Positions 27,301-35,430 of a DNA stretch of 64,000 nt are shown piece by piece. The position numbers and the translations under genes are program-made. The notes beneath the pieces were generated by a model. It did not search any database, was not told the origin of the DNA, and saw only the letters and a program-made list of their open reading frames with translations. Position 1 is the first letter of the stretch, and each line of letters starts with the position of its first letter. Origin of the DNA: Fidelibacterota bacterium (GTDB taxonomy: Bacteria > Fidelibacterota > UBA8477 > JABMPR01); NCBI GenBank assembly GCA_021734325.1, contig JAIPJF010000020.1, positions 1 to 64,000 of the forward strand, in the 5' to 3' direction.

Positions 27301-27438
27301 GCATATTGGGGGACTGGATTCGGTATGCGAATGAATCTTGGCATTTTTGTTTTGAGATATGACATGGCATTCGATATGTCACAAGCTCTTAGCCTGGATA
27401 ATCGACAAAATATTTGGTCGTTGGGTCTCGATTTTTAA
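24316..27438 (+). CDS. Metalloprotease / PD40 propeller / outer-membrane barrel fusion
   Basis: From the ATG at 24316 this is 1040 aa with signal peptide (1-27). An upstream in-frame TTG (24280) would spoil the signal. The first part (30-270) is a gluzincin-like metallopeptidase: HEMTH at 140-144 and a likely third ligand Glu in WLAEGYAEY (171-179). Then a TolB-like propeller of PD40 repeats (about 300-620; motifs such as SWSPDGKFVAFSG, AWSPDGTELAFVSDRGG). The C-terminal third (about 660-1040) is beta-rich, with SMGRTPENFMAGG and last residues SLGLDF, like a BamA/TamA-type barrel. It probably sits in the outer membrane with peptidase and propeller in the periplasm. Its stop overlaps the mlaE-like ATG. 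Confidence 0.8.
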   Translation: MKLKNTITRTILFSLCLLFLYPGQLEAKFGKNKVQYKGMEWSYIQTTHFDIYFYEGGESIAYYAADVAEKSYNQISYQLDWRLSKRISILVYNSHNDFQQTNVTLGYLQEGIGGFTELFKNRIVLPFEGSYEQFRHVIHHEMTHAIVNDLIFGGNVQSIVSGKMRVDIPLWLAEGYAEYSSLDWDSRADMIIRDAAINGNLPPVRYLNYYMAYKGGQSVVRYIGETFGVERIGEIFHETRHFKDVPKAIEHTLRLDLETLTEKWHFAVRKDYWPDIEGRSNLDDVGHRLTDHSKLRNYFNVSPAVSPNGGKVAFLSDRSGYADIYVMSADDGQQLNKIISGQRTAELEELKWLSPGLSWAPDSRHLVFAAKSGDEDALFFYDTETDTKHSRKLDLDGIFTASWSPDGKFVAFSGLKNGASDLFVYSIETKELSQITDDLFSDTRPAWSPDGTELAFVSDRGGYLLTGNIHQGSPQAREILQDHDFHSTDIYTINLNSRQIKRLTDSPGSEDSPSYANTVPKIAYTSDRTGIWNIYFQDLETGQESPLTDIMTGIFQVSWSKDDSRLVFAGYEKSGWDIFTMNNPLQRELLNNPPTLSNYLERKNLQLDLTYSDSLPEPEKMLKSPYETHVFAYGNRRFNEADVSAPTEPIVTDGRDSTGDFEVNKYKTQFTVDLVDAQAGYSNFFGVQGNALMIFSDIMGNHRIQFGFELYKDLESSDLILGYDYLPNRTNYHLLVFNFPDQYVSYGYSSLNFWNFRKYGSAFGLDYPFSKYSRLEASVNWLNIYQELSRISYYTDVPTQHFSTNSTYILPELKLSFDNVLYGSLYPVDGWRTELGVRFSPYLENSGRQFVTLRTDLRRYYKFTNEYSIALRLSAGSSMGRTPENFMAGGIENWLNYKLDGNYIDYLADYEDLYFSEYVLPVRGAPYFSHVGNHYVAYNAEFRFPFIEYLSLKWPVNLVLGNVRGEVFSDWVKTWDQSQIEGRGLSNILFTNQDNAYWGTGFGMRMNLGIFVLRYDMAFDMSQALSLDNRQNIWSLGLDF

Positions 27439-28211
27439 TGTTGTCCCTGATCCAGACTCTGGGAAAAAAGACCCTTGGGTTGGTCGCCAATATCGGCGAA
27501 ATCTTTATTCTGGTCGGAAAAACAATCAGGTATATCAGATATTTTCATCAGGATCGTATCCTGTATAATGAACAGTTGTACCGCCTTGGCGTAAAAGCCA
27601 TCCCTCTGGTAGCGATTATCGCAGTGTTTGCTGGCGCTGTTGCGGGCTGGCAGGGTGCATACCAGCTTGAAGATACCTTACCACCTCGCTTTTTTGGGCA
27701 GATTGTGGCTATCGGTATCTTGTCTGAAATGGGACCTGTTCTTACTGCCCTGGTTCTGGCAGGCAGGAATGGTTCATCGATCGGTGCTGAAATCGCCACC
27801 ATGAAGGTCACCGAACAGATTGATGCATTGGAGGTTATGGCGATTAATCCCATTCGCCATCTGGTGACCCCCCGTGTCGTTGCCATGGTTATTATGCTAC
27901 CACTACTTGTTGTTGTTGCAGATATCATTGCACTATTCACTGCCGCAATCATCGGAGATCTTTTTTTTAATATCAGCGTACGCATGTTTTTTAATTCCTT
28001 CCAATCGGTTTTTGTATTTTCTGAAGACGTTTTACCCAGTATCATGAAGGCTTTAAGTTTCGGGATTTCTATTGGTTTGATCAGCTGTTGGGTTGGGTTA
28101 AAGGCAACCAGAGGTGCCAGTGGTGTGGGTCGGGCTGCCATACAGGCATTTGTGTTCTCGGCAACGATCATTTTGATTAACGACTATATTGTTGCAACCC
28201 TCGTTTTTTAA
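27438..28211 (+). CDS. MlaE-family ABC transporter permease
   Basis: This 257-aa integral membrane protein has about five to six hydrophobic segments and the MlaE signature (ILSEMGPVLTALVLAGRNGSSIGAEIATMKVTEQIDAL). MlaE is the permease of a phospholipid transport complex between the two membranes. The ATG shares one base with the preceding stop (TAATG at 27438), giving strict coupling to the outer-membrane metalloprotease/barrel gene. Unusually, neither the ATPase (MlaF) nor the MCE-domain protein (MlaD) follows; radA is next. Confidence 0.9.
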   Translation: MLSLIQTLGKKTLGLVANIGEIFILVGKTIRYIRYFHQDRILYNEQLYRLGVKAIPLVAIIAVFAGAVAGWQGAYQLEDTLPPRFFGQIVAIGILSEMGPVLTALVLAGRNGSSIGAEIATMKVTEQIDALEVMAINPIRHLVTPRVVAMVIMLPLLVVVADIIALFTAAIIGDLFFNISVRMFFNSFQSVFVFSEDVLPSIMKALSFGISIGLISCWVGLKATRGASGVGRAAIQAFVFSATIILINDYIVATLVF

Positions 28212-28233
28212 AGAAAGTCAATCATAAAAGTCT

Positions 28234-29577
28234 ATGGCAAAAAGTAAGACAGTCTATGTCTGTGATGAATGTGGTGCTGAACACCCGAAATGGGTTGGTC
28301 GCTGTGGAACCTGTGGCGCCTGGGAGACAGTTAAAGCTTTCAAACATTCACCCTTGAAAGCTGGAAAAGGGTCTTCATCAGTGTTAAAGCCACTCAATCA
28401 GATCGTAAGGCACGGGGACAACAGAATCCCTTCTACTCAGAGTGAATTCGATGCAGTCCTTGGTGGAGGACTGGTCAGAGGAAGCATCATTCTATTTGGT
28501 GGACAACCGGGTATTGGAAAATCAACTCTATTATTGCAGATATCGGGACTTATGGCAACTGCGGGACACAAGATACTTTATTTTTCTGGAGAGGAGAGTG
28601 GCGAGCAACTCGCCATGCGGGCAGACAGATTGGATGTAGGATCAGAAAATCTGATGTTCGCGAATGAATCCATCGTGGAAAGCATGACTCGATCCATAGA
28701 AGAGCAAAGACCTGTTGTGACCATCGTTGATTCAATCCAGACTACTTATTCCGAGAATGGAGAAAACTTGCCGGGGAGCATTACCCAGGTTCGTGATAGT
28801 GCGGCTCAACTCCTCCGGGTAGCCAAGGAATTAAACGTGTGCATCATACTCGTGGGACACATCACAAAAGATGGCTATCTGGCTGGTCCAAAGATGTTGG
28901 AACACCTGGTTGATACTGTGCTCTACCTCGAGGGAGACAGGCAATCTCAAGTGCGTCTTCTGCGGGCAGCTAAAAATCGATTTGGATCGACCAGTGAACT
29001 GGGCGTGTATGAGATGTTGCGGCAAGGCCTGATTCCTGTTGAGAATCCAGCAAAATTATTTTTATCCCAACGTCACAGCGATGTGAGTGGGACTGTTGTG
29101 GTCACCAGCCAGGAGGGAAGTCGGACCTTCTTTCTCGAAGTTCAGGCACTGGTTGGTGGTGCTTCCTATGGTAACCCCCAAAGAAATGTTACAGGATTCG
29201 ATCTGCGACGTCTGCAGATGTTACTCGCCGTTCTGGAACGTCGCATTGGATTCCAGCTTGGCACTCAGGATGTATTCATTAACGTTGTCAGTGGATTAAA
29301 GATCGCTGAGCCGGCTGCTGACCTGGGTGTTGCCATTGCCATCATCTCAAGTTTGAAAAATCAGGTGGTGGATGCGGGTGCTCTCATCATTGGTGAAATT
29401 GGACTTGGTGGCGAGGTTAGAAATGTTGGCATGATCAGACAACGGGTTGAGGAGGCCAAGAAGCTTGGATTTAGCCATGTCATCTTGCCCCAGGGAGATC
29501 ACAAAAACCTAAAGGATATTGGACTTGATATTTCTCCTGTTCGAAGCGTTTCAGAAGCAGTTGATATCGTTTTCTAG
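28234..29577 (+). CDS. radA: DNA repair protein RadA
   Basis: This 447-aa protein has the full RadA architecture: Cys4 zinc finger (C10, C13, C24, C27), RecA-like ATPase with Walker A GGQPGIGKST at 89-98, the RadA-specific KNRFG motif at 247-251 and a C-terminal Lon-like domain without protease activity. RadA promotes branch migration during recombination. It starts 22 bp after the mlaE-like gene. Length and motifs are normal. Confidence 0.96.
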   Translation: MAKSKTVYVCDECGAEHPKWVGRCGTCGAWETVKAFKHSPLKAGKGSSSVLKPLNQIVRHGDNRIPSTQSEFDAVLGGGLVRGSIILFGGQPGIGKSTLLLQISGLMATAGHKILYFSGEESGEQLAMRADRLDVGSENLMFANESIVESMTRSIEEQRPVVTIVDSIQTTYSENGENLPGSITQVRDSAAQLLRVAKELNVCIILVGHITKDGYLAGPKMLEHLVDTVLYLEGDRQSQVRLLRAAKNRFGSTSELGVYEMLRQGLIPVENPAKLFLSQRHSDVSGTVVVTSQEGSRTFFLEVQALVGGASYGNPQRNVTGFDLRRLQMLLAVLERRIGFQLGTQDVFINVVSGLKIAEPAADLGVAIAIISSLKNQVVDAGALIIGEIGLGGEVRNVGMIRQRVEEAKKLGFSHVILPQGDHKNLKDIGLDISPVRSVSEAVDIVF

Positions 29578-29704
29578 ATCAGCAATAATTTTTTTCAATA
29601 TCTTCATGGACAAAGATCAGGCAGCATGTTTCACAGATAGGTCCAACTTTTGCTATCTACTTCAAACGCTTAACAATATTGACCATTAGGGTCTCAGAAA
29701 TTAA

Positions 29705-30841
<1,137 letters not shown>

Positions 30842-30842
30842 G

Positions 30843-31550
30843 ATGAAGATGCCTCTTACTCAAGGGTTGATTGAAGCGAAATTTCTGGCACGTCCAAATC
30901 GATTTTTATCGCAAGTTGAGATTAATGGAGAGGTCCATGATGCCCATGTCCCTGATCCGGGGCGATTGAAGGAGCTGCTGTTTCCCGGTGCCAGGGTTCT
31001 GGTCGAACCAAAATCGGGACCGGAAAGAAAGACCCGGTTTGCCACTGTGATGGTTTATGCCGGGGATGAGCTGGTCTCCATAAATTCCCAATTACCCAAT
31101 CGGTTTGTACGATATTGTCTTGATAGAGAGCTCATTCCCGAGTTTTCCGGTTGGAGTGTAAAAAAACAGGAGTTTACTTTAGGTGCATCCCGCTTTGATT
31201 TTCTTTTGGGAAAGGATGATCGGGAGAAATTACTGGAAGTTAAATCGGCAAGTTTGGTTGAGCAGCATATTGCTCGTTTTCCCGATGCTGTTACTGCTCG
31301 GGGGACGAAGCACATCGAACATCTTGTGGACTCGATGACAGATAAGCGATCAGCCGCCGTCTTGTTTATTGTCCAACGATCTGATGCAGGTTCTTTTGAG
31401 CCTCATTGGGAGAGAGATCCAAAATTTTCCCAGGCCCTGACAACAGCTGTTGCTCAAGGTCTGGAATTATTTGTCTACACCACACTTATACAAAGAGATG
31501 GGATGAGTTTGATGTCGCGAATACCCTATGACCTGGAAAAGCATGGCTAA
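30843..31550 (+). CDS. sfsA: SfsA family protein
   Basis: This 235-aa SfsA protein has the OB-like N-terminal part (FLARPNRFLSQVEINGEVHDAHVPDPGRLKELL) and a nuclease-like core (SRFDFLLG...LLEVKSASLV, with D, E and K). SfsA was named as a sugar fermentation stimulation protein; the molecular role is still unclear, with DNA binding or nuclease activity proposed. I take the ATG at 30843, directly after the tgt stop; a longer frame from 30687 lies inside tgt and is spurious. Its stop overlaps the next ATG by 8 bp (ATGGCTAA). Confidence 0.9.
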   Translation: MKMPLTQGLIEAKFLARPNRFLSQVEINGEVHDAHVPDPGRLKELLFPGARVLVEPKSGPERKTRFATVMVYAGDELVSINSQLPNRFVRYCLDRELIPEFSGWSVKKQEFTLGASRFDFLLGKDDREKLLEVKSASLVEQHIARFPDAVTARGTKHIEHLVDSMTDKRSAAVLFIVQRSDAGSFEPHWERDPKFSQALTTAVAQGLELFVYTTLIQRDGMSLMSRIPYDLEKHG

Positions 31551-33201
31551 ACTGAAACATACAATCGTTCCCCTTTTTGTGCTCTTGCTTGTCTGGACTT
31601 GTGCAAGTGAACGACCGATCACCGGTGGTCCTGTGGATCTAATCCCGCCTCAGGTCGTTTTCAGTACACCAGTAAATGAAACTGTGAATACATCGCGAAA
31701 GACAGATATCTACATCAAGTTCAATGAACAGATGAAGCAATCTACGGTAAAATCTGCGCTGCAAATTTGGCCAAGCCCACCAGGCGAATACGAGATAAAA
31801 ACAGGATGGACCTGGGTGAGGGTAACATTCGAAAAACCTTTATCAGAAAATGAGACCTACCTCTTAACTCTGGATAAATCGGCTCAAGATTTGAGGGGAA
31901 ATGAGCTGGAATCAACTTATGTACTGGCCTTCAGTACTGGTGACAGTCTCAATGCCGGTCACATAAGTGGTCTGATATATGGAGACAAGAGTATCTCCAA
32001 GAATGGAGATTTACTCCTTTATCGGAAATTCGATCTCCCCCTGTCCGAATTAAGATCACAGGTGGCGGATTATGTCTTTCAACCAGATGATCAGGGAAAT
32101 TTTGAATTATCCTACCTGGCTGAACAATCTTACTTGCTTTTTTATCATTGGGACCGGAATCGAAACAAGCGGATTGATGGGGATGATTATTTTGGCAGGC
32201 CAATGCTGGCAAGTGTCCAGGCCCGATCTGACAGCAGTGGCGCCCTGCATAAGATTTGGCCTCAATTGATGCCAATGGAAAAAGTAAGGCTGCTTGGTGT
32301 GAGTGAACTTGGCGAGAATTTTGTCCAAATCAGGACCAATCGACCATGGAATTTGGAAGATATTGATGGATTTTCTTTGTTTGCCAATGACCAAAATATT
32401 CCAGTACTGGGTACAAGTCGGGTTGAAGCGGATGCATTCGCTTTGCAGATAAATCTTGCATCATCCATTGAGGATGGTTCGCAGGTCTGGATCTATAATT
32501 TTTTAGATACCAGTGGATACCGATTGTCATCTGATACATTAATGTTCAAGAGAGCGAAAGACCTGGATACACTATCTTTACTTCCCTTTAATGTTGAATG
32601 GAATAATGTACAGGGTAACAATCTGCCATCGGATTCAAACTCTATTCTTATTAGAGCCAAGCTTCCTTTCTCATTTAAAGCAGATTCCGCATTCCATCTA
32701 TCCGATGTCAAGGTGGACTCCATTCCAATCCAGGGCTCATTGAGGGAACGTTCATCTACAACATGGGAGTTCCTTGCCAAAGATGTGCTTAAGGATGGAA
32801 TAAAGTATAAATGGCAGATTGAGACCAAGTATCTTGAAGCTCCATTGAATGGCTCCAAGCTGGATTCGATAGTAGGAGGGAGCTTAGCTCTTGTCAGTAG
32901 GGATTCATTGGGGGGAATTCGATTGATGCAAATGAGTATCAGAACGCTTGAATGTCGTCTCCTTTCAAAAGATCTGCAATTAAATTTTCGACTTCAACCA
33001 AATACTGCATATGAAATCTCAAATCTACCGGCTCAAAATTATACGCTGGTTGCCTTTCTGGATTCTGATGGGAATGGGAGATATAGTAGCGGTGGTATGG
33101 GGTTGGCTGAGGGGGCGGAACCTTTTTGGATTTATCCAGATGTGATCAAGGTTAGGGCACGCTGGGAAACTGATCTGGGACTCTGGAGATACCGGGAATG
33201 A
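31543..33201 (+). CDS. Ig-like (Big_5) domain lipoprotein, Bacteroidota type
   Basis: This 552-aa protein starts MAKLKHTIVPLFVLLLVWTC, a lipoprotein-like signal with Cys20, followed by ASERPITGGPVDLIPPQ. That cysteine-ITGGP-DxIPP pattern is a hallmark of an FCB-wide Ig-like (SbsA/Big_5) lipoprotein family. The Ig-like domain covers about 30-130 (FNEQMKQSTVKSALQIWPSP...). The rest is beta-rich, with a Ca-binding-like DWDRNRNKRIDGDDY-type loop (WDRNRNKRIDGDD) and a similar DSDGNGRYSSGG near the end. Function is unknown; it is likely envelope-anchored. The 8-bp overlap with sfsA supports the start. Confidence 0.75.
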   Translation: MAKLKHTIVPLFVLLLVWTCASERPITGGPVDLIPPQVVFSTPVNETVNTSRKTDIYIKFNEQMKQSTVKSALQIWPSPPGEYEIKTGWTWVRVTFEKPLSENETYLLTLDKSAQDLRGNELESTYVLAFSTGDSLNAGHISGLIYGDKSISKNGDLLLYRKFDLPLSELRSQVADYVFQPDDQGNFELSYLAEQSYLLFYHWDRNRNKRIDGDDYFGRPMLASVQARSDSSGALHKIWPQLMPMEKVRLLGVSELGENFVQIRTNRPWNLEDIDGFSLFANDQNIPVLGTSRVEADAFALQINLASSIEDGSQVWIYNFLDTSGYRLSSDTLMFKRAKDLDTLSLLPFNVEWNNVQGNNLPSDSNSILIRAKLPFSFKADSAFHLSDVKVDSIPIQGSLRERSSTTWEFLAKDVLKDGIKYKWQIETKYLEAPLNGSKLDSIVGGSLALVSRDSLGGIRLMQMSIRTLECRLLSKDLQLNFRLQPNTAYEISNLPAQNYTLVAFLDSDGNGRYSSGGMGLAEGAEPFWIYPDVIKVRARWETDLGLWRYRE

Positions 33202-33238
33202 TCAGAATAACAATATCTGTGTAATCGGAGCTATAAGA

Positions 33239-34018
33239 ATGACTCAATTTCATAAATATGTGGCTGTGGGAAATGATTTCATCATTTTCAACTGCTGGGA
33301 CTCGTATTTTGAACTGGATCCTGCTCAACTCAGATCACTCTGTGATCGTCGTTTCGGTATTGGAGCCGATGGTGTTATGCTGCTTGGAAATGCCAAGGAT
33401 CACGATTTTCGGATGCATTATTATAACGCTGACGGCTCAAGGGGTGAAATGTGTGGGAATGGGGCAAGAGCACTTACGAAATATGCATTCACACTCGGAA
33501 ATATTCCATCCAGCGGTACATTTTTAGCAGATGATGGTCCACATGAATATCATATCAAAGATGACCAAATAGAAGTTGAAATACTTGTGGACGATGTGTT
33601 GAAGGAATGGGACTTGCCCCTCCCAGGTTCAGCATGCATCAATACTGGTGTTCCTCATCTGATCACCGTAGTTGAAAGTGTTGATACTGTTGAATTGGAT
33701 GCCTTGGGAAGGGAAATGAATTCTCATGCCGCTCATCCAGAGGGAACCAATCTGAATGTGATCGAACGCGTCCGCGATAAGATTCTGGTACGGACCTGGG
33801 AACGGGGGGTCAATATGGAAACCCTGGCATGTGGAACAGGCGCTACTGCTGCGAGTATCTTCGCTAATCAAAGATGGGGAAAATCCTGGCCGATCATTTT
33901 GTCTTTCAAGGGTGGTGATCTGAGGGTAGATTTTCGGAACGATCGGTATTGGCTTAGCGGTAATGCTGAATTAGTTTTTATCGGTCAAATCACGTTATCA
34001 AAAATTCATAGCGAGTAA
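33239..34018 (+). CDS. dapF: Diaminopimelate epimerase
   Basis: This 259-aa DapF interconverts LL- and meso-diaminopimelate for lysine and peptidoglycan synthesis. The two catalytic cysteines are C72 (MCGNGARA) and C198 (ACGTGATAA), each in its canonical motif; the N-terminus HKYVAVGNDFIIFN matches the family. Length is slightly short but complete. It lies 37 bp after the Ig-like lipoprotein gene and 16 bp before manC, so probably cotranscribed. Confidence 0.95.
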   Translation: MTQFHKYVAVGNDFIIFNCWDSYFELDPAQLRSLCDRRFGIGADGVMLLGNAKDHDFRMHYYNADGSRGEMCGNGARALTKYAFTLGNIPSSGTFLADDGPHEYHIKDDQIEVEILVDDVLKEWDLPLPGSACINTGVPHLITVVESVDTVELDALGREMNSHAAHPEGTNLNVIERVRDKILVRTWERGVNMETLACGTGATAASIFANQRWGKSWPIILSFKGGDLRVDFRNDRYWLSGNAELVFIGQITLSKIHSE

Positions 34019-34034
34019 GAGAGTCGAGGTAAAG

Positions 34035-35105
34035 ATGTCATTTTTTGCGGTCATAATGGCTGGAGGTGTCGGTAAACGATTTTGGCCACAGAGTCGGCGG
34101 GCCACACCGAAACAGTTATTAAGCATTGCCGGTAGAGAAAGCATGCTCAGGATGACAGTCGATCGAATTAAAAATTTAACTTCACCCGATCAAATTCTGA
34201 TCATCACGAATTCTGAACAGAAAGCGGGGATACGCAAGGAAATCCCGGAATTACCTGAAATAAATATACTGATCGAACCAGAGGGCAAAAATACTGCTCC
34301 AGCCATTGGGCTGGCGGCAATCGTTGTGCAGAAGCGTGATCCGGATGCCGTCATGGGTATCTTTCCTGCGGATCATTTTATTGATGATATTGAATCCTTT
34401 ACAGGTTTCATGGAGCAGGGAATATCAGTTGCCAGAGAGAAGAAGGGATTGGTCACTTTTGGTGTGATTCCGACACGACCAGCTACTGGTTATGGGTATA
34501 TTCAATATCACGGTAGGGCAAAATCAGACAAACCAGTATATGCAGTGAAGGCTTTTGCAGAAAAACCAGATCTGGTGACGGCCAGTCTGTTTATAAAGAG
34601 TGGTGATTTTCTCTGGAACAGTGGCATTTTCGTCTGGCATGTTGATGCCATTCTCAAGAGTTTTCAACAGTTTCTGCCTGAGATTTGGGACAGTCTTAAA
34701 AATATAAAAGGCGCCATCGATAAGCCGATATGGGATTCCGTCCTTACAGTCGAGTGGGCAACTTTAAGAAGCATTTCCATTGATTATGGGGTCATGGAGA
34801 AAGCTAAAAATGTATTTGTAGTAAAGGTTGATTTTACCTGGAATGATGTCGGATCATGGGATGCAGTTCATGAAATGAGGGAAAAGGACGAAGCAGGGAA
34901 TGTTTCAAAGGGTCATGTCCTCTACCATAATGCAAAAAATAATCTGGTCTATGCGGAGGGGAAGACTGTCGCCATGGTTGGCGTAGAAAATTTGGTTGTT
35001 ATTGATACTGCAGATGCCTTACTGATCATCCCAAGAGGTCAGACCGAAAGTGTGAAGGAATTGGTGGAAGCATTTGAAAAAGAGAAGCGTGATTCACTAT
35101 TGTAG
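34035..35105 (+). CDS. manC: Mannose-1-phosphate guanylyltransferase
   Basis: This 356-aa nucleotidyltransferase makes GDP-mannose from mannose 1-phosphate and GTP. The pyrophosphorylase signature is MAGGVGKRFWPQSR (8-21), with PKQLLSI following, the EPEGKNTAPAIGLAA block, FPADHFI and the sugar-site FAEKPD. It is the short form without the C-terminal phosphomannose isomerase domain of bifunctional ManC/AlgA. GDP-mannose probably feeds surface glycans; no glycosyltransferase is in the window. Confidence 0.92.
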   Translation: MSFFAVIMAGGVGKRFWPQSRRATPKQLLSIAGRESMLRMTVDRIKNLTSPDQILIITNSEQKAGIRKEIPELPEINILIEPEGKNTAPAIGLAAIVVQKRDPDAVMGIFPADHFIDDIESFTGFMEQGISVAREKKGLVTFGVIPTRPATGYGYIQYHGRAKSDKPVYAVKAFAEKPDLVTASLFIKSGDFLWNSGIFVWHVDAILKSFQQFLPEIWDSLKNIKGAIDKPIWDSVLTVEWATLRSISIDYGVMEKAKNVFVVKVDFTWNDVGSWDAVHEMREKDEAGNVSKGHVLYHNAKNNLVYAEGKTVAMVGVENLVVIDTADALLIIPRGQTESVKELVEAFEKEKRDSLL

Positions 35106-35151
35106 CATTGAGCGAGATAAAGTGATCAGAGAACAGATTGGGTAAAATTGA

Positions 35152-35430
35152 ATGAACACAGAACGAATTCGAGAAGAATTTGAATCACTTGCCAAAAGAC
35201 TTGGCTATGATGTACGCTACGAAAAAGGTGACTTCAAGGGTGATGTTTGTAGAATCAAGGAGGAAAAAGTTATTATCATCAATAAGCTTATCCCATACAA
35301 TCACCAGAACTACGCATTCTCAAGAATCTTTGCTGATGAAGATCTTTCCCAGCTGAGTATCCTGCCTGTTTTGCGCGATATGATTGAGGAAGTGAGTGAC
35401 TTAAACGTTCTCGGGGATGTTAATGCTTAA
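35152..35430 (+). CDS. Small conserved-looking protein of unknown function
   Basis: This 92-aa protein is mixed charged and shows no signal peptide or membrane segment. It has an N-terminal helix (MNTERIREEFESLAKRLGY), a short beta stretch (VRYEKGDFKGDVCRIKEEKVIIINK) and a C-terminal helical part. I do not recognise the family. Its stop overlaps the ATG of the GAF-PP2C phosphatase by 8 bp (ATGCTTAA at 35423-35430), so production is coupled to that regulator and a functional link is plausible. Confidence 0.65.
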   Translation: MNTERIREEFESLAKRLGYDVRYEKGDFKGDVCRIKEEKVIIINKLIPYNHQNYAFSRIFADEDLSQLSILPVLRDMIEEVSDLNVLGDVNA

